A DNA stretch of 20,087 bases from Basidiobolus ranarum (lineage: Eukaryota; Basidiobolomycota; Basidiobolomycetes; Basidiobolales). Below are positions 1 to 8,108 of the stretch, in pieces. Each line of letters starts with the position of its first letter. The first letter of the stretch is position 1. The position numbers and the translations under genes are program-made. The DNA is taken from positions 1-20,087 of the forward strand of contig JASJQH010000234.1 of the NCBI GenBank assembly GCA_040143965.1, written 5' to 3'. Below the pieces are notes generated by a model. The model was given only the letters and a program-made list of their open reading frames with translations, was not told where the DNA came from and ran no database searches.

Positions 1-108
1 AGTAAATTCCGATTGAGAATAATTGATAATATCTTAGTGAGTTATAAGATAACTAAGTACTAAGCTATATATGACTATATAGGTGTTTAGGCAATGCTAA
101 TTTCAACA
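1..108 (-). repeat. Ty1/copia-type LTR fragment (copy A, cut by window edge)
   Basis: This is the terminal third of an LTR that ends in TTTCAACA at 108. It aligns with the end of the complete LTR at 19220-19544, with about 10 differences over the 108 shared bases counted by eye. Strand is given relative to the pol remnants at the right edge, which read on the minus strand. Fossil fragment. Confidence 0.8.
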
Positions 109-389
109 ATTTGGAGAGCTAGAAGAATTGGTGGTTTCAGCTGTGATTTATTTTGTACAAGTTGACATTTATACTTTTGTCAAGGAGAAGATAAACTAAC
201 ATGCAGAGTACAAGGAACATGTATGAAAAGTCTGAGGCTTTTAGCACAAGTTATCAAAATCTATATATCTGAGAATTTCTAAGTAAATTCCTCTCGAGAA
301 TAATGGGTAATATCTTAGTTCAATATAGGATAACTACATACTAAGCTATGTTTGACTATATAGGTGTTTAAGCAATGCTAATTTCAATA
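109..389 (-). repeat. Ty1/copia-type LTR fragment (copy B)
   Basis: This stretch follows copy A head to tail and covers nearly a whole LTR of the same family, without its first dozen bases. Landmarks shared with 19220-19544 are TTGGAGAGCTAGAAGAATTG near 111, TTAGCACAAG near 240, ATCTATATATCTGAGAATTT near 258, and GCAATGCTAATTTCAA near 373. It is more diverged from the complete LTR than copy A. Fossil fragment. Confidence 0.8.
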
Positions 390-482
390 AATTCCTCATG
401 AAGATATTGAACAATAACATAGTGAAATTTAGGTAGTTAACTCTGACTATTTAGATGCTTAAGCTATGTCATTTTCAACACT
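390..482 (-). repeat. Diverged copia LTR end fragment (copy C)
   Basis: A third, more diverged copy of the LTR's terminal part, ending in TTTTCAACAC. It keeps the order of motifs seen in copies A and B (AAATTCC, AATA, GTGAAAT, GACTAT, TTTCAACA). Older than its neighbours by divergence. Fossil fragment. Confidence 0.6.
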
Positions 483-1087
483 ATGCTACTCTAGTAAGTA
501 ACTTCTCAAGGCAATTAAATTGATATAGGCTGATAGTCCATAGGAAGATGCAGATAAATTGATGATTATACCCAGGAAAGTGCAAAGGGTATCATTACAC
601 ACAAGCAACGTATACGGGCACACAGATTGTCATTATTTACCACAAATATCAGCTCATATATTCCCGTGGTGAGTCTGTGATGGGTGATAGTGACATAGAT
701 CAAGAGTCATATGATTACAATAGTGACTCGGGTTATTAAGCTAGAGATCACTCGAATTCATGTGAGCGTTGATCAACCACTGGTGTCCCCTAAATGATCT
801 CTTCACTCTACTACTACCAATGAGCTAACATGGTTGCTGTTCCACATAAAACGAAACGAGGGAATTTACTTGACATTGTGGCTTAGCTATTATCATAGTC
901 TGAGGGGTGACTTGTAATATATACTTGTCCTACTACATCACGAGTTCAATATATTCTCAACACATGAATGTTTGGTGTGTAAATTAACCTGGAGATAAAG
1001 AGAAACAATGAAAGAGTGAGACTTAGGGGGAACTATAAAAGATGTCCAAGCTACTGATTCAAAGCTTAACTCCTTTCCTATCTGAAA
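483..1087. other. Intergenic: LTR nest to COX8
   Basis: About 600 bp between the LTR fragments and the COX8 start codon. No protein with recognisable similarity, RNA gene or repeat was seen; short open frames on both strands look like chance. The last 60 bp hold the probable COX8 core promoter. Confidence 0.5.
1034..1040 (+). promoter_or_regulatory. TATA box of COX8 (putative)
   Basis: TATAAAA lies 48 bp upstream of the COX8 ATG, followed by a short leader with a CT-rich stretch (CTCCTTTCCT). The motif is seen; promoter function is inferred from position. Confidence 0.5.
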
Positions 1088-1306
1088 ATGAATACTGTCT
1101 TCGCTCGTAGTGCTATCCGGTCACGCTCAACCATCCTTGGGAACCTTCGTCGTAGCGATTATCATTTTGAGAATATCAAAGGTGACAATATGCCATTTTC
1201 ATACAAAAACCGACGTGTCTTCGCTGTAAAAATGACCGCCTTCTGTGGACTCGGTTTTGCTTTACCCTTCGTTGCTTCGTACTGGCAACTGTCCAAGAGT
1301 CAATAA
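1088..1306 (+). CDS. COX8: Cytochrome c oxidase subunit COX8/COX7C, mitochondrial
   Basis: A single-exon 72-residue protein of the COX7C (yeast Cox8) family, a one-helix subunit of respiratory complex IV in the mitochondrial inner membrane. Residues 1-25 are rich in Arg, Ser and Thr with no acidic residue before Asp24, as expected of a cleaved presequence. The mature part has the family signature: HFEN (27-30), NMPFS (34-38) and an R/K-rich patch (40-48). The single membrane helix is about 49-65 with the GFALPF motif (56-61), followed by a short WQLSK tail (67-70). Length fits the family (human 63, yeast 78). The ATG is the first in frame after the TATA box and gives a plausible presequence, so no upstream exon is needed. 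No oddity seen. Confidence 0.9.
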   Translation: MNTVFARSAIRSRSTILGNLRRSDYHFENIKGDNMPFSYKNRRVFAVKMTAFCGLGFALPFVASYWQLSKSQ

Positions 1307-1741
1307 CTTACCATGTAAAGTTCTCAACATAAAGTAACCTAATAAATGTGATTCTTTCCAACAATATCTTGACTCAACATTGTTGATTTATGTTATTCGC
1401 AAACAAAATTACTTGCTCATGGTATAGTGAGAAAATATATAAAAGAATTGGACTTCTATGCTGTTACCACAGTAAGCTTTTACCCGTCACTTTAGGGCTT
1501 AGTATGATGCAAATCTTGGGATACATTCACTTCTAAGCCAAGATCAGAGATACCATCTTAACGTACTAATCTCAGCCTATATTCGATATGGTAATTGTAC
1601 TTGATTACTCTTCCTTTTCCAAATACGGAAAACGACATCTTGGATAGTGTCGGCTTTGATACCAAGTACTCGTGAAGATGAATGTATATATTTGTATCTC
1701 TTGTGCAAATAATTTACCACTCACTGAATCAATATCTAAGA
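1307..1741. other. Intergenic: COX8 to cyclin, long leader region
   Basis: About 435 bp. It holds the 3' flank of COX8 and a TATA-like box at 1436-1445, about 300 bp before the chosen cyclin ATG. The leader between contains short upstream open frames (ATGs near 1458 and 1504). A 5' exon or leader intron ending at CTAAG just before the cyclin ATG is possible but not proven. Confidence 0.4.
1436..1445 (+). promoter_or_regulatory. TATA-like box upstream of the first cyclin gene
   Basis: TATATAAAAG, a strong TATA match. Its distance of about 300 bp from the cyclin start implies a long leader or an unrecognised first exon. Function inferred. Confidence 0.35.
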
Positions 1742-2308
1742 ATGGCTGTCTCCAAAAATCCATTTCGTAAAAATGGGAAAGAACCTCTGGGCGGGATCAA
1801 CTGCTCCCAAATTACTCGCTGGACTACCCTAACTCTGGGCAGGATATTCACTGATGATTCAAAGTCATTCACTAACCAAAGGATATTCACTGATGATTCA
1901 AAGTCATTCACTAACCAAAGGATATTCACTGATGATTCAAAGTCATTCACTAACCCATTCAGGTGCATCATAAAGTGGGGCGAAGTAGAGCTTCTCCTGG
2001 AACGTATTCAGTTGCCACTGCCTACAATATTTCTAGGTGTTTACTATCTGGATGCTTTCAAACTCAGGTGCATTAAGTGTGACATACTTGAGAAATTGAA
2101 TCTGGTTCATCATCTTCTGCCACTTGGATTGATGATAGCCATGAAATTCCTGGATGATTCTCCTTATTCTACTCACTATTGGGCGACTTTAATGGGTTTA
2201 GAGATAGAGTTTGTGAAGGAGATCGAGAGGCGATTTCTATCCATCATTGAGTTCAAATTATACGTTACCAAAGAGCATCTTGAGCATTGGGTGAAGTTTT
2301 TAAAGTAG
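1742..2308 (+). CDS. Pcl/Pho80-like cyclin with in-frame triplicated segment
   Basis: The frame encodes 188 residues from the ATG at 1742, or 208 from an in-frame ATG at 1682. The extra 20 residues are hydrophobic and AT-rich and look non-coding, so the later start is preferred. The C-terminal 110 residues resemble a PCL/Pho80-type cyclin box, the family that activates Pho85-like CDKs: an LPLPTIFLGVYYLDAF helix, a LGLMIAMKFLDDSPYSTHYW stretch, then IERRFLSIIEFKLYVTKEHL. The last part aligns in pattern with the second cyclin of this window (KMLEDCTYTNETW, LERSFLTTLQYDVHVSQEEF). Just before the box a 13-residue segment (RIFTDDSKSFTN plus Q) occurs three times from a near-perfect 39-bp tandem repeat; one copy leading into NPFRCII is probably ancestral. 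TRM61 follows on the same strand after 133 bp. CDK partner and function are unknown; the family call is moderately sure. Confidence 0.65.
   Translation: MAVSKNPFRKNGKEPLGGINCSQITRWTTLTLGRIFTDDSKSFTNQRIFTDDSKSFTNQRIFTDDSKSFTNPFRCIIKWGEVELLLERIQLPLPTIFLGVYYLDAFKLRCIKCDILEKLNLVHHLLPLGLMIAMKFLDDSPYSTHYWATLMGLEIEFVKEIERRFLSIIEFKLYVTKEHLEHWVKFLK
1841..1957 (+). repeat. 39-bp coding minisatellite, 3 copies
   Basis: Units at 1841-1879, 1880-1918 and 1919-1957. The first two are identical and the third differs only at its last bases, where it passes into the unique sequence. Each unit adds 13 residues in frame. Identity at synonymous positions points to recent duplication. Confidence 0.95.
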
Positions 2309-2317
2309 CCTTTTGAC

Positions 2318-2325
2318 TATAAAAT
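2318..2325 (+). promoter_or_regulatory. TATA-like box upstream of the TRM61-family gene
   Basis: TATAAAAT only 10 bp after the cyclin stop codon and 117 bp before the methyltransferase ATG, so this promoter would overlap the cyclin 3' UTR. Inferred from position. Confidence 0.35.
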
Positions 2326-2441
2326 CATTATATTTCATGTAAATTTTATCACTCATCAATAAATTCTTCTTTCAAAATAGGAAAATTTTTACTTTCCTTA
2401 TGTTCACGTTAACATGATGAATTCCTTGGTTACTTCTAAAA

Positions 2442-3951
2442 ATGGCCTCACTTGTTCGCATACTAAGAAATCCTCTATGGAAACAGCAACGACTAACTTT
2501 GCGTAGTTTTTCTTCGACTTCTGTACAGCCAGACAGACGTGGTTCAAGGGTAGAGCTTGGTATTGAAGTAGACCAAACTGAAGGTAGTCTAAACTTTTCC
2601 ACAAAATAGAACAGTCCTTTTTCTCCACTTTGAAGTGAAACACTACTAAGAATAAGAGATATTCTTGGTCACTTGTATAACCTAACAAACCACCGAAAAC
2701 TTGCTCAAACATATCAACTTTTAGAATGGAACGCATACAAAATCTCTCCCGAGCTCACTTTTCAAGAGGGTGACTTGGTATTGTTAAGAGACCGTGCTAA
2801 AGGCCTGAAAACTTTAGTGGGTCCAATTACTGCTGAGGGTAAATCGTCTATTTGAAGATATATATATATATATATTAGGTTGTTAAGTATTTTTGAGTCT
2901 AATGGTTTGAATTTTCTACTCGTAGGTAGTATTGGAAGTCATCGTGGACAGATCAAACATTCTCAAATTATTGGACAATTACCACGTACCGAAGTTAGAA
3001 CGCACAAAGGAAAGCCATTTACCATTCATAAGCCTACTTTAGAAGAGTAAGTTATAAAGGGAGATTTTTTAAAGTAGTGTACTACTAAACACCATTATTT
3101 AGATTTGTCTTATTAGCACCCAGACATGCTACCCCATCTTATCCAAAAGATTCGAATATGATGGTATATACTCAGAAATATCCTTCCCCCTTTTCAATAA
3201 TCCAACTTTTCTAAATTCCCTTTTCAAGACCATGATGTTAGATGTATTCCCTGGAGCTAGAATCTTGGAAGCAGGCACCGGGAATGGTGGATTGACATTA
3301 TTTTTGGCACGTAGCGCATGTATCAACACTTTAGAAGGTAAACCGGGAGTGATTGATACGATAGATATACGTGAAGAGCACTCAAGAAAGGCAAAGCAAT
3401 TAATTTCTCGATTTGAACGAGGCTACTATTCACAATTCATCAATTTCAATGTTGGTACCATTAGTCAATGTTTAACCGAAAATCCACCCACCGAACCCTA
3501 TGATGGTATTGCACTTGATATGCCCGAACCTTGGGTAGAGTTACCTAATGCCTTGAAATGGCTTAAGAATGATCGATTCTTGGTTTGTTACATCCCGAAT
3601 CTAACTCAAGTACTACAACTATTGAGTACTGTAAGAAAACTCAAATACCCTTTGGCATTAGAGAATGTGCAAGAGATCAACCTTAGAGAGTGGGATATTA
3701 GACCTACTTATTTAAAGTCTAAACGTCCAGCGGAGCAATCACCAGCCATCGATATATCCGTCACAGATTCCATCGATATACCCGACTCTGAAGCCACTCA
3801 ATCCATCAATATACCCGAGTCTGGAGTCATTCAACCCATCGCGGAAGTAGAACCATGGGTGTGCAGACCCACCCATGATCCTGCTGGACATACAGCATTC
3901 TTAGTAAAATTAAGAAAGTGTATTAATATTAAGGCTGAAGAATCCAGCTAA
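2442..3951 (+). CDS. tRNA (adenine-N1)-methyltransferase, TRM61/TRMT61B family, probably mitochondrial
   Basis: Five exons read in frame to 386 residues: 2442-2583, 2725-2838, 2926-3046, 3103-3163, 3229-3951. Introns are 141, 87, 56 and 65 bp with GT..AG ends; the first (141 bp, donor GTAGTC) is the least certain. The family makes 1-methyladenosine in tRNA, usually at position 58, from S-adenosylmethionine. The N-terminus (MASLVRILRNPLWKQQR.., then RSFSS) looks like a mitochondrial presequence. FQEGDLVLL opens the N-terminal barrel domain, HSQIIGQLPR and YPKDSNMM match the TrmI/TRMT61B type, LEAGTGNGG (159-167) is the SAM-binding loop, and ALDMPEPW carries the expected catalytic Asp (about 243). 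NLTQV and REWDIRP follow. An acidic insertion built from a 33-bp repeat sits before the last conserved strand (HTAFLVKLRK). Intron 2 contains an (AT)n run. Cytosolic TRM61 is the alternative, but the presequence and YPKD motif favour the organellar type. Confidence 0.82.
3769..3834 (+). repeat. 33-bp imperfect coding repeat in the methyltransferase gene
   Basis: Two adjacent 33-bp units (3769-3801 and 3802-3834) with partial copies on each side encode SIDIPDSEATQ and SINIPESGVIQ, preceded by AIDISVTD and followed by PIAEV. The units differ at several bases, so this duplication is older than the one in the cyclin gene. Confidence 0.85.
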
Positions 3952-4473
3952 GTTCATTCGCATTCACAATATTCATTCCCTTGATTCTCAGATAATCATT
4001 AAGGACATATCAGTAATTAAATGTCAGAATTTATCCGTAATTAGAGTAACAAATAAAAGGTAAATATTGGCTTATTTATTCAGTGAACTACGGTTGTTCC
4101 AGGACAACCATTTGGATGTTACCGCCCCTAATTAAATTAATTGCAAGAAAATGATGGAGTTGGAAAGGGCGGGGATATAGTTTCTTACAATCGATCATCG
4201 AGTAAGTTATATATGAGTTGCAATAACTGATTGAAAAAGTGCATTTACAAATGAAAGAAAAGGGAAGCATCCAGCGAAAGAGATTTGAATGGCATCCTTT
4301 TGTGAATAAGAAATAGTAAAATCTCTTTACAGGAAAAGTGGGGTGGGGATTTAGTGTGAGATACGTGGAATTTCCCAGCACTATCAGTAAACCAGCACTA
4401 AAATATCGTCAGGAAGTTCGCCATTTTTGGGGGGTGTTCAAATAACAATAGCAAGTATGAGTTTTTGGTAACT
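3952..4473. other. Intergenic between convergent genes
   Basis: About 520 bp between the stop of the methyltransferase (+) and the stop of the Pcl cyclin (-). It must hold both 3' UTRs. A minus-strand open frame at 4088-4381 has no recognisable motifs and overlaps UTR-like sequence. No gene or repeat is supported. Confidence 0.5.
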
Positions 4474-5070
4474 TTAACACGTTGGCTGTGAAGCTCTAGT
4501 CCACATGGAGAGGGTGGCGGTTATGGAAGCTGGTGATTTTTGGGGGGATTTTGTTGAGCGGGAAATCGGCTCACGATGCCTCATGTATTGTTCAATATAA
4601 AGCAGCCACTGGGAGAATTCTTCTTGACTTACATGAACGTCATATTGAAGTGTTGTCAAAAAACTCCTCTCTAATGCATTTAATTCCTCCCGAGAAATCC
4701 CCGTGATTTGTGACCATGTTTCATTTGTGTAGGTGCAATCCTCAAGCATTTTGTGAGCAAGAATTAATGCCACCACAAACTGCTTCGCCTCCGAGAACTC
4801 GCTTATATTGTTATTAATGGTAAGTTTACCGAACTTTTGAAGATATTTTAAAGCTAGAAGTACTATGGCTGGACTAGCATCGCTGTGTGTGATCACATTC
4901 TTGCAGAAGTTGCGAAATACTGGGTTTGGGGTGGGAATTTGGCTGCCAGTTAGTCTCCAGTTCCACATTTGATTTACCATCTGCGTAACAAAGTCAGAAA
5001 TCAAAGTGTGACTACCAGTAAGATGGGAAAGGTAAGGGGATGTTTTGAAGGGGAATTGTGTAGTAAACAT
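4474..5070 (-). CDS. Pcl1/2-type cyclin (Pho85-like CDK partner)
   Basis: A single-exon protein of 198 residues. The cyclin box spans about 50-160: VFRNFCKNVITHSDASPAIV (51-70), YLQKFGKL (76-83), EAKQFVVALILAHKMLEDC (94-112), TWSQITGISREELNALERSF (118-137) and LQYDVHVSQEEFSQWLLYI (141-159). This order, including the HKML-D-TW-ITG..EEL..LERSFL signature, is that of the PCL1/PCL2/PCL9 and fission yeast Pas1 cyclins, which bind Pho85-like kinases around the G1/S switch. A Ser/Thr/Lys-rich tail with several SP sites (169-198) suits phosphorylation control, by inference. The start is the first ATG of the frame and length matches the compact PCL members. It is convergent with the methyltransferase and has a long upstream region. 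Family call is firm; the precise paralogue is not. Confidence 0.85.
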   Translation of the reverse strand: MFTTQFPFKTSPYLSHLTGSHTLISDFVTQMVNQMWNWRLTGSQIPTPNPVFRNFCKNVITHSDASPAIVLLALKYLQKFGKLTINNNISEFSEAKQFVVALILAHKMLEDCTYTNETWSQITGISREELNALERSFLTTLQYDVHVSQEEFSQWLLYIEQYMRHREPISRSTKSPQKSPASITATLSMWTRASQPTC

Positions 5071-5219
5071 TTTGGAATGGGTCTAATGTCAAAGAATCAG
5101 CTAGGGAACGTCAACTAATTATGATCTACTATTCTCGAAGCACTGTGTGAGAGAAGAAATCTATGCAAATAGGTAACTACTAAAGCTGAGTTTGGCTATG
5201 AGGAAAGGGATGGCTGCTG

Positions 5220-5227
5220 CTTATATA
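5220..5227 (-). promoter_or_regulatory. TATA-like box of the Pcl cyclin gene
   Basis: On the minus strand the sequence reads TATATAAG, 150 bp before the cyclin ATG at 5070. Inferred from motif and position. Confidence 0.35.
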
Positions 5228-5694
5228 TGTTGTTCTTTGGACCCGAACCAAATATTTTCTTATATGTTGAGTACTAATGTGTTGAATATTAATATATATG
5301 GATCAACTTTGACAGGAGAGATCAATAGGAATTCTCAATAGAAATTCTCGAGGCAAGACAGTAAAAATGAAGCGAGAATCTGTAGACTTGACAATGACTC
5401 CGGTGGTGCTTCTCAATAATTCTGTATTCAGGAGGGAACAATAGAATGCATCGCGGAGACTGCAGAGATCTACCTTGGACTTGAGCCATAGACACAACTA
5501 TTTTAACTATTAGCTATTTCAACCTGATCGGTGCAGATGACAAAATTTCCGTCTACCACATTCTAATCGCAGTATAACACTGCAAAGAACAATAACATCG
5601 TGTGGTTCATAGTATTGACGCGAGTTTCTGTTCACCCACACTGGAGGGTATGCTTACGCCTTTGATACAGTGGCGCAAAATTGACTTGTGCAGT

Positions 5695-5724
5695 TCCTCC
5701 CCCCCACAATGTCGGGGGGAAGGA
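5695..5724. repeat. Inverted repeat with C and G runs
   Basis: A run of pyrimidines ending in C6 faces G6 followed by AAGGA across a 9-base spacer containing ACAATGT. About ten pairs form with one bulged A. It stands out from the AT-rich surroundings. Role unknown; it could act as DNA cruciform or RNA hairpin, or be chance. Confidence 0.6.
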
Positions 5725-6267
5725 TTTGTGGGATCATCTCTTGATAACATCGGCCATACATACACACACACTCCACGAATTGTTTTTGATAACTGGAGAG
5801 AGCGATGAAATATCCTGAATAACAGCAACTCTTACGATGAAGAATGAATCAGTATTACCCATCGTCAGCGATTCAGGTTTTCTGTTCAGAGTAGCTGGTA
5901 AGGGTACATTAAAAGACTCACCCCCATCCCCTACCGAAGCTAGCATAAGACATATCTCCTATACAAGAAATATCACAGGCAGGAGATAAGCATTGAACTG
6001 GGAGAAGTTGAAATTGGTTCCATTTTAGTGTTCATTAGATTCTCAACATTTGTTTGTCATGGTTCTGCAAAGCAATACTCCCCCTTTTACGCATATAGAA
6101 CTCAAGTGCAGATAGAAACTGGAGAATAAGTCAAGGATGGCCGATTACATCAATATTGAATTATGGGGGGATACAGTGCTTTTAAACAGCCACTTTAACA
6201 ACACTTGATCCGACTTTCATGAGAATATTCGTGGATGCAGAGGATCTATAGATATATAATAGACTGG

Positions 6268-6327
6268 TGAAATGATGTGTACTGAAATGATGTGTATTGA
6301 AATTATGTATATTGAAATGATGTGTAT
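6268..6327. repeat. 15-bp tandem repeat, 4 copies
   Basis: Four head-to-tail units of TGAAATGATGTGTAY at 6268, 6283, 6298 and 6313; the third has two changes. It sits about 100 bp beyond the alkaline phosphatase stop codon, so it may be in or near that gene's 3' UTR. A simple minisatellite. Confidence 0.9.
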
Positions 6328-6432
6328 AGAGCTGAAATTGTTTATGAAATATTATATATATTGGTACACATGTACATGTCTCTTATTCATCAGGGTGAGT
6401 GTGGGTGCGGGATTCCATGTATCTGGGATAAT

Positions 6433-8108
6433 TTAAAGAATATAATCTCCATGGACGTCTATATCTCTTTTATGGAGACCCTTCATGGTTTGTTCATCAC
6501 CACGGATCTGTGGGGCATTCTTTTTTAAGCTAGCAGTGATCTGATTCAAGTCTAATTGTAAATAGCTCCGAATAAACTCACCGATTTCTGTGTTCTCTCG
6601 ATTACCAGCTAGCTGTTGAGAATTAGAACCATAAGCATATAGATTGACGTCTACTCCTGTGTGTCCATGGGTTGTCCATCCCAATTGTGCACGAAAATTG
6701 ATCATTTCGGACAAGTGGTGGCCATAATCAGCAGCTCCATGTTTGTTGACCAAGAAATCAAGCTCTTCTTTAGTAGCATCACTAATGCCCAGTTGTTCTT
6801 TAAGAATATTAATGACAAACTCGGTTCTGTTCACTTGATCATACTGTGAGAGGACTTGACTCAAAGCATAAGATGAGCTCTTGCACTTCGAGATAACCTC
6901 AGGATACCAGAGATACTTAGGATAACTAGTAGTTACTTGGCGACCCACAGTGAACCCGCCAGTTTCGTGGTCACTGACCGAAATCATGACAGTTCCTGGG
7001 TGTGCATCAACGTAACTTTTTACGGCGGCTACGGTGGCCTGGTAAGCAAGAATGTCATGAAGGTGGCCAACTGGATCATTATCGTGGGCTGCCATATCTA
7101 TACGGCTACCTTCGACCATCAAAAAGAAACCCTTATCGCTACTTTCCGTAGCTTTGCTTAACACATCAAGTGCTTTTTGAGTCATTTCACTCAGGGAAGG
7201 CTGTACTTTTGGGTCGCGATCAATGTCGTAGGCCATGTGATCCAAAGCGAAAAGTCCCATCAAAGGGAGTGGTGAATCTACTTTTAAATCATCAAACTGT
7301 TTTCTAGATTGAACATATTCAAAACCACGTTTCTGAGCGTCTTGAATCAAGTTCTTTGTGTCCGGTCGACAACTTCCTTCAGTACTATTAGGTAAGAAAA
7401 AGCATCTTCCTCCTCCAAACATCAAGTCTACGCTAGGTCCTAATGTATAATCCCCTATTTGGTGCTCGGCAATAAGATGCTCTAAGTTACGATGCACCAC
7501 GTGAGATGAGAATGACGCTGGGGTGGCGTGTGTAATACGGCTAGTCACGACTAAACCAGTAAGCATCCCACTAACTTTGGCAGCCTCAAGAACTGTACCA
7601 CAAGGCTCTTCTAATGGGTCGACACCGATAGCGTTGTTATATGTTTTCATGGCACAGGAAATGGCAGTAGCACCGGCTGCGGAGTCTGTTATCATACTCG
7701 AGTTGGATCTAGTTCTAGAAGCACCAACAAGGATGCTATCAAGAGGTGTCTGATATCCTATAGGAAGATCTTGGGACCACTGGTAGTAAAGGCGAGCGTA
7801 CGTTTCGGAAGCAGGACCAAAGCCATCGGATATCATCATGATTACATTACGTTTCGGAGCAGCTAATAAGTAAGAATTGAATTAATACATTACTCAAGGT
7901 ATAGAGGAGTCAGAGTGATAGCCCTACCTACAAACCGTGAGTGTATGAATACTGTAGAGCCTACGAGAACACTAAAAACAACCGCAAACCCCAGATAAAT
8001 TAGAGGATTTCTTCGAATCGGACGGGAACCATTATGGATAAATTCCTCTCTTTCCTCTGGAGTGGAAGAGTTATTGACTGTGCTATAAGTCACTTTAGCT
8101 TTAGACAT
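6433..8108 (-). CDS. PHO8: Vacuolar alkaline phosphatase, PHO8 type
   Basis: Two exons (7928-8108, 6433-7862) joined by a 65-bp intron in phase 1 give 536 residues (yeast Pho8 is 566). This metal-dependent phosphomonoesterase family acts in the fungal vacuole as a type II membrane protein. Exon 1 encodes a short cytosolic tail and a signal anchor (about 36-56, LIYLGFAVVFSVLVGSTVFI). Catalytic features: MISDGFGP with metal ligand Asp73, TDSAAGAT with nucleophile Ser121, THATPASF, EGSRID with Glu311 and Asp316, His320, SDHETGG with Asp358/His359, and GWTTHGHTG with His461. HGAADYGHHL and the NRENTEIG stretch also match Pho8. All expected active-site residues are present, so it should be active. 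A TATA box lies 112 bp upstream. By family knowledge, transcription would respond to phosphate through Pho4-like factors, but no CACGTG site was seen in its upstream region. Confidence 0.95.

Larger units (their letters stand above)
5071..6432. other. 1.36-kb intergenic region upstream of the Pcl cyclin
   Basis: The longest unassigned stretch among the genes. It includes the cyclin promoter (TATA-like box at 5220-5227), a G1/S-like GGCGCAAAA near 5672 (reverse complement TTTTGCGCC), a C-run/G-run hairpin at 5695-5724, a 15-bp tandem repeat at 6268-6327, and the 3' flank of the phosphatase gene. Short open frames at 5602-5808 (+), 5607-5828 (-) and 5734-5946 (-) overlap each other and show no known motif. 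A small unrecognised gene cannot be excluded. Confidence 0.45.

Noticed and set aside
1841-1957. Direct repeats that could suggest a CRISPR array
   Set aside because: The 39-bp units are contiguous with no spacers and lie in frame within a cyclin-like coding sequence of a eukaryote.
1729-1971. Minus-strand open frame with a threefold VNDFESSVNILWL repeat
   Set aside because: It is the antisense reading of the cyclin gene's tandem repeat and has no independent support.
2404-2736. Minus-strand open frame of 110 residues
   Set aside because: It lies antisense to exon 1 and intron 1 of the methyltransferase gene and shows no known motif.
5602-5946. Overlapping short frames on both strands as a possible new small gene
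   Set aside because: No domain, promoter or splice pattern supports them; kept only as part of the intergenic description.
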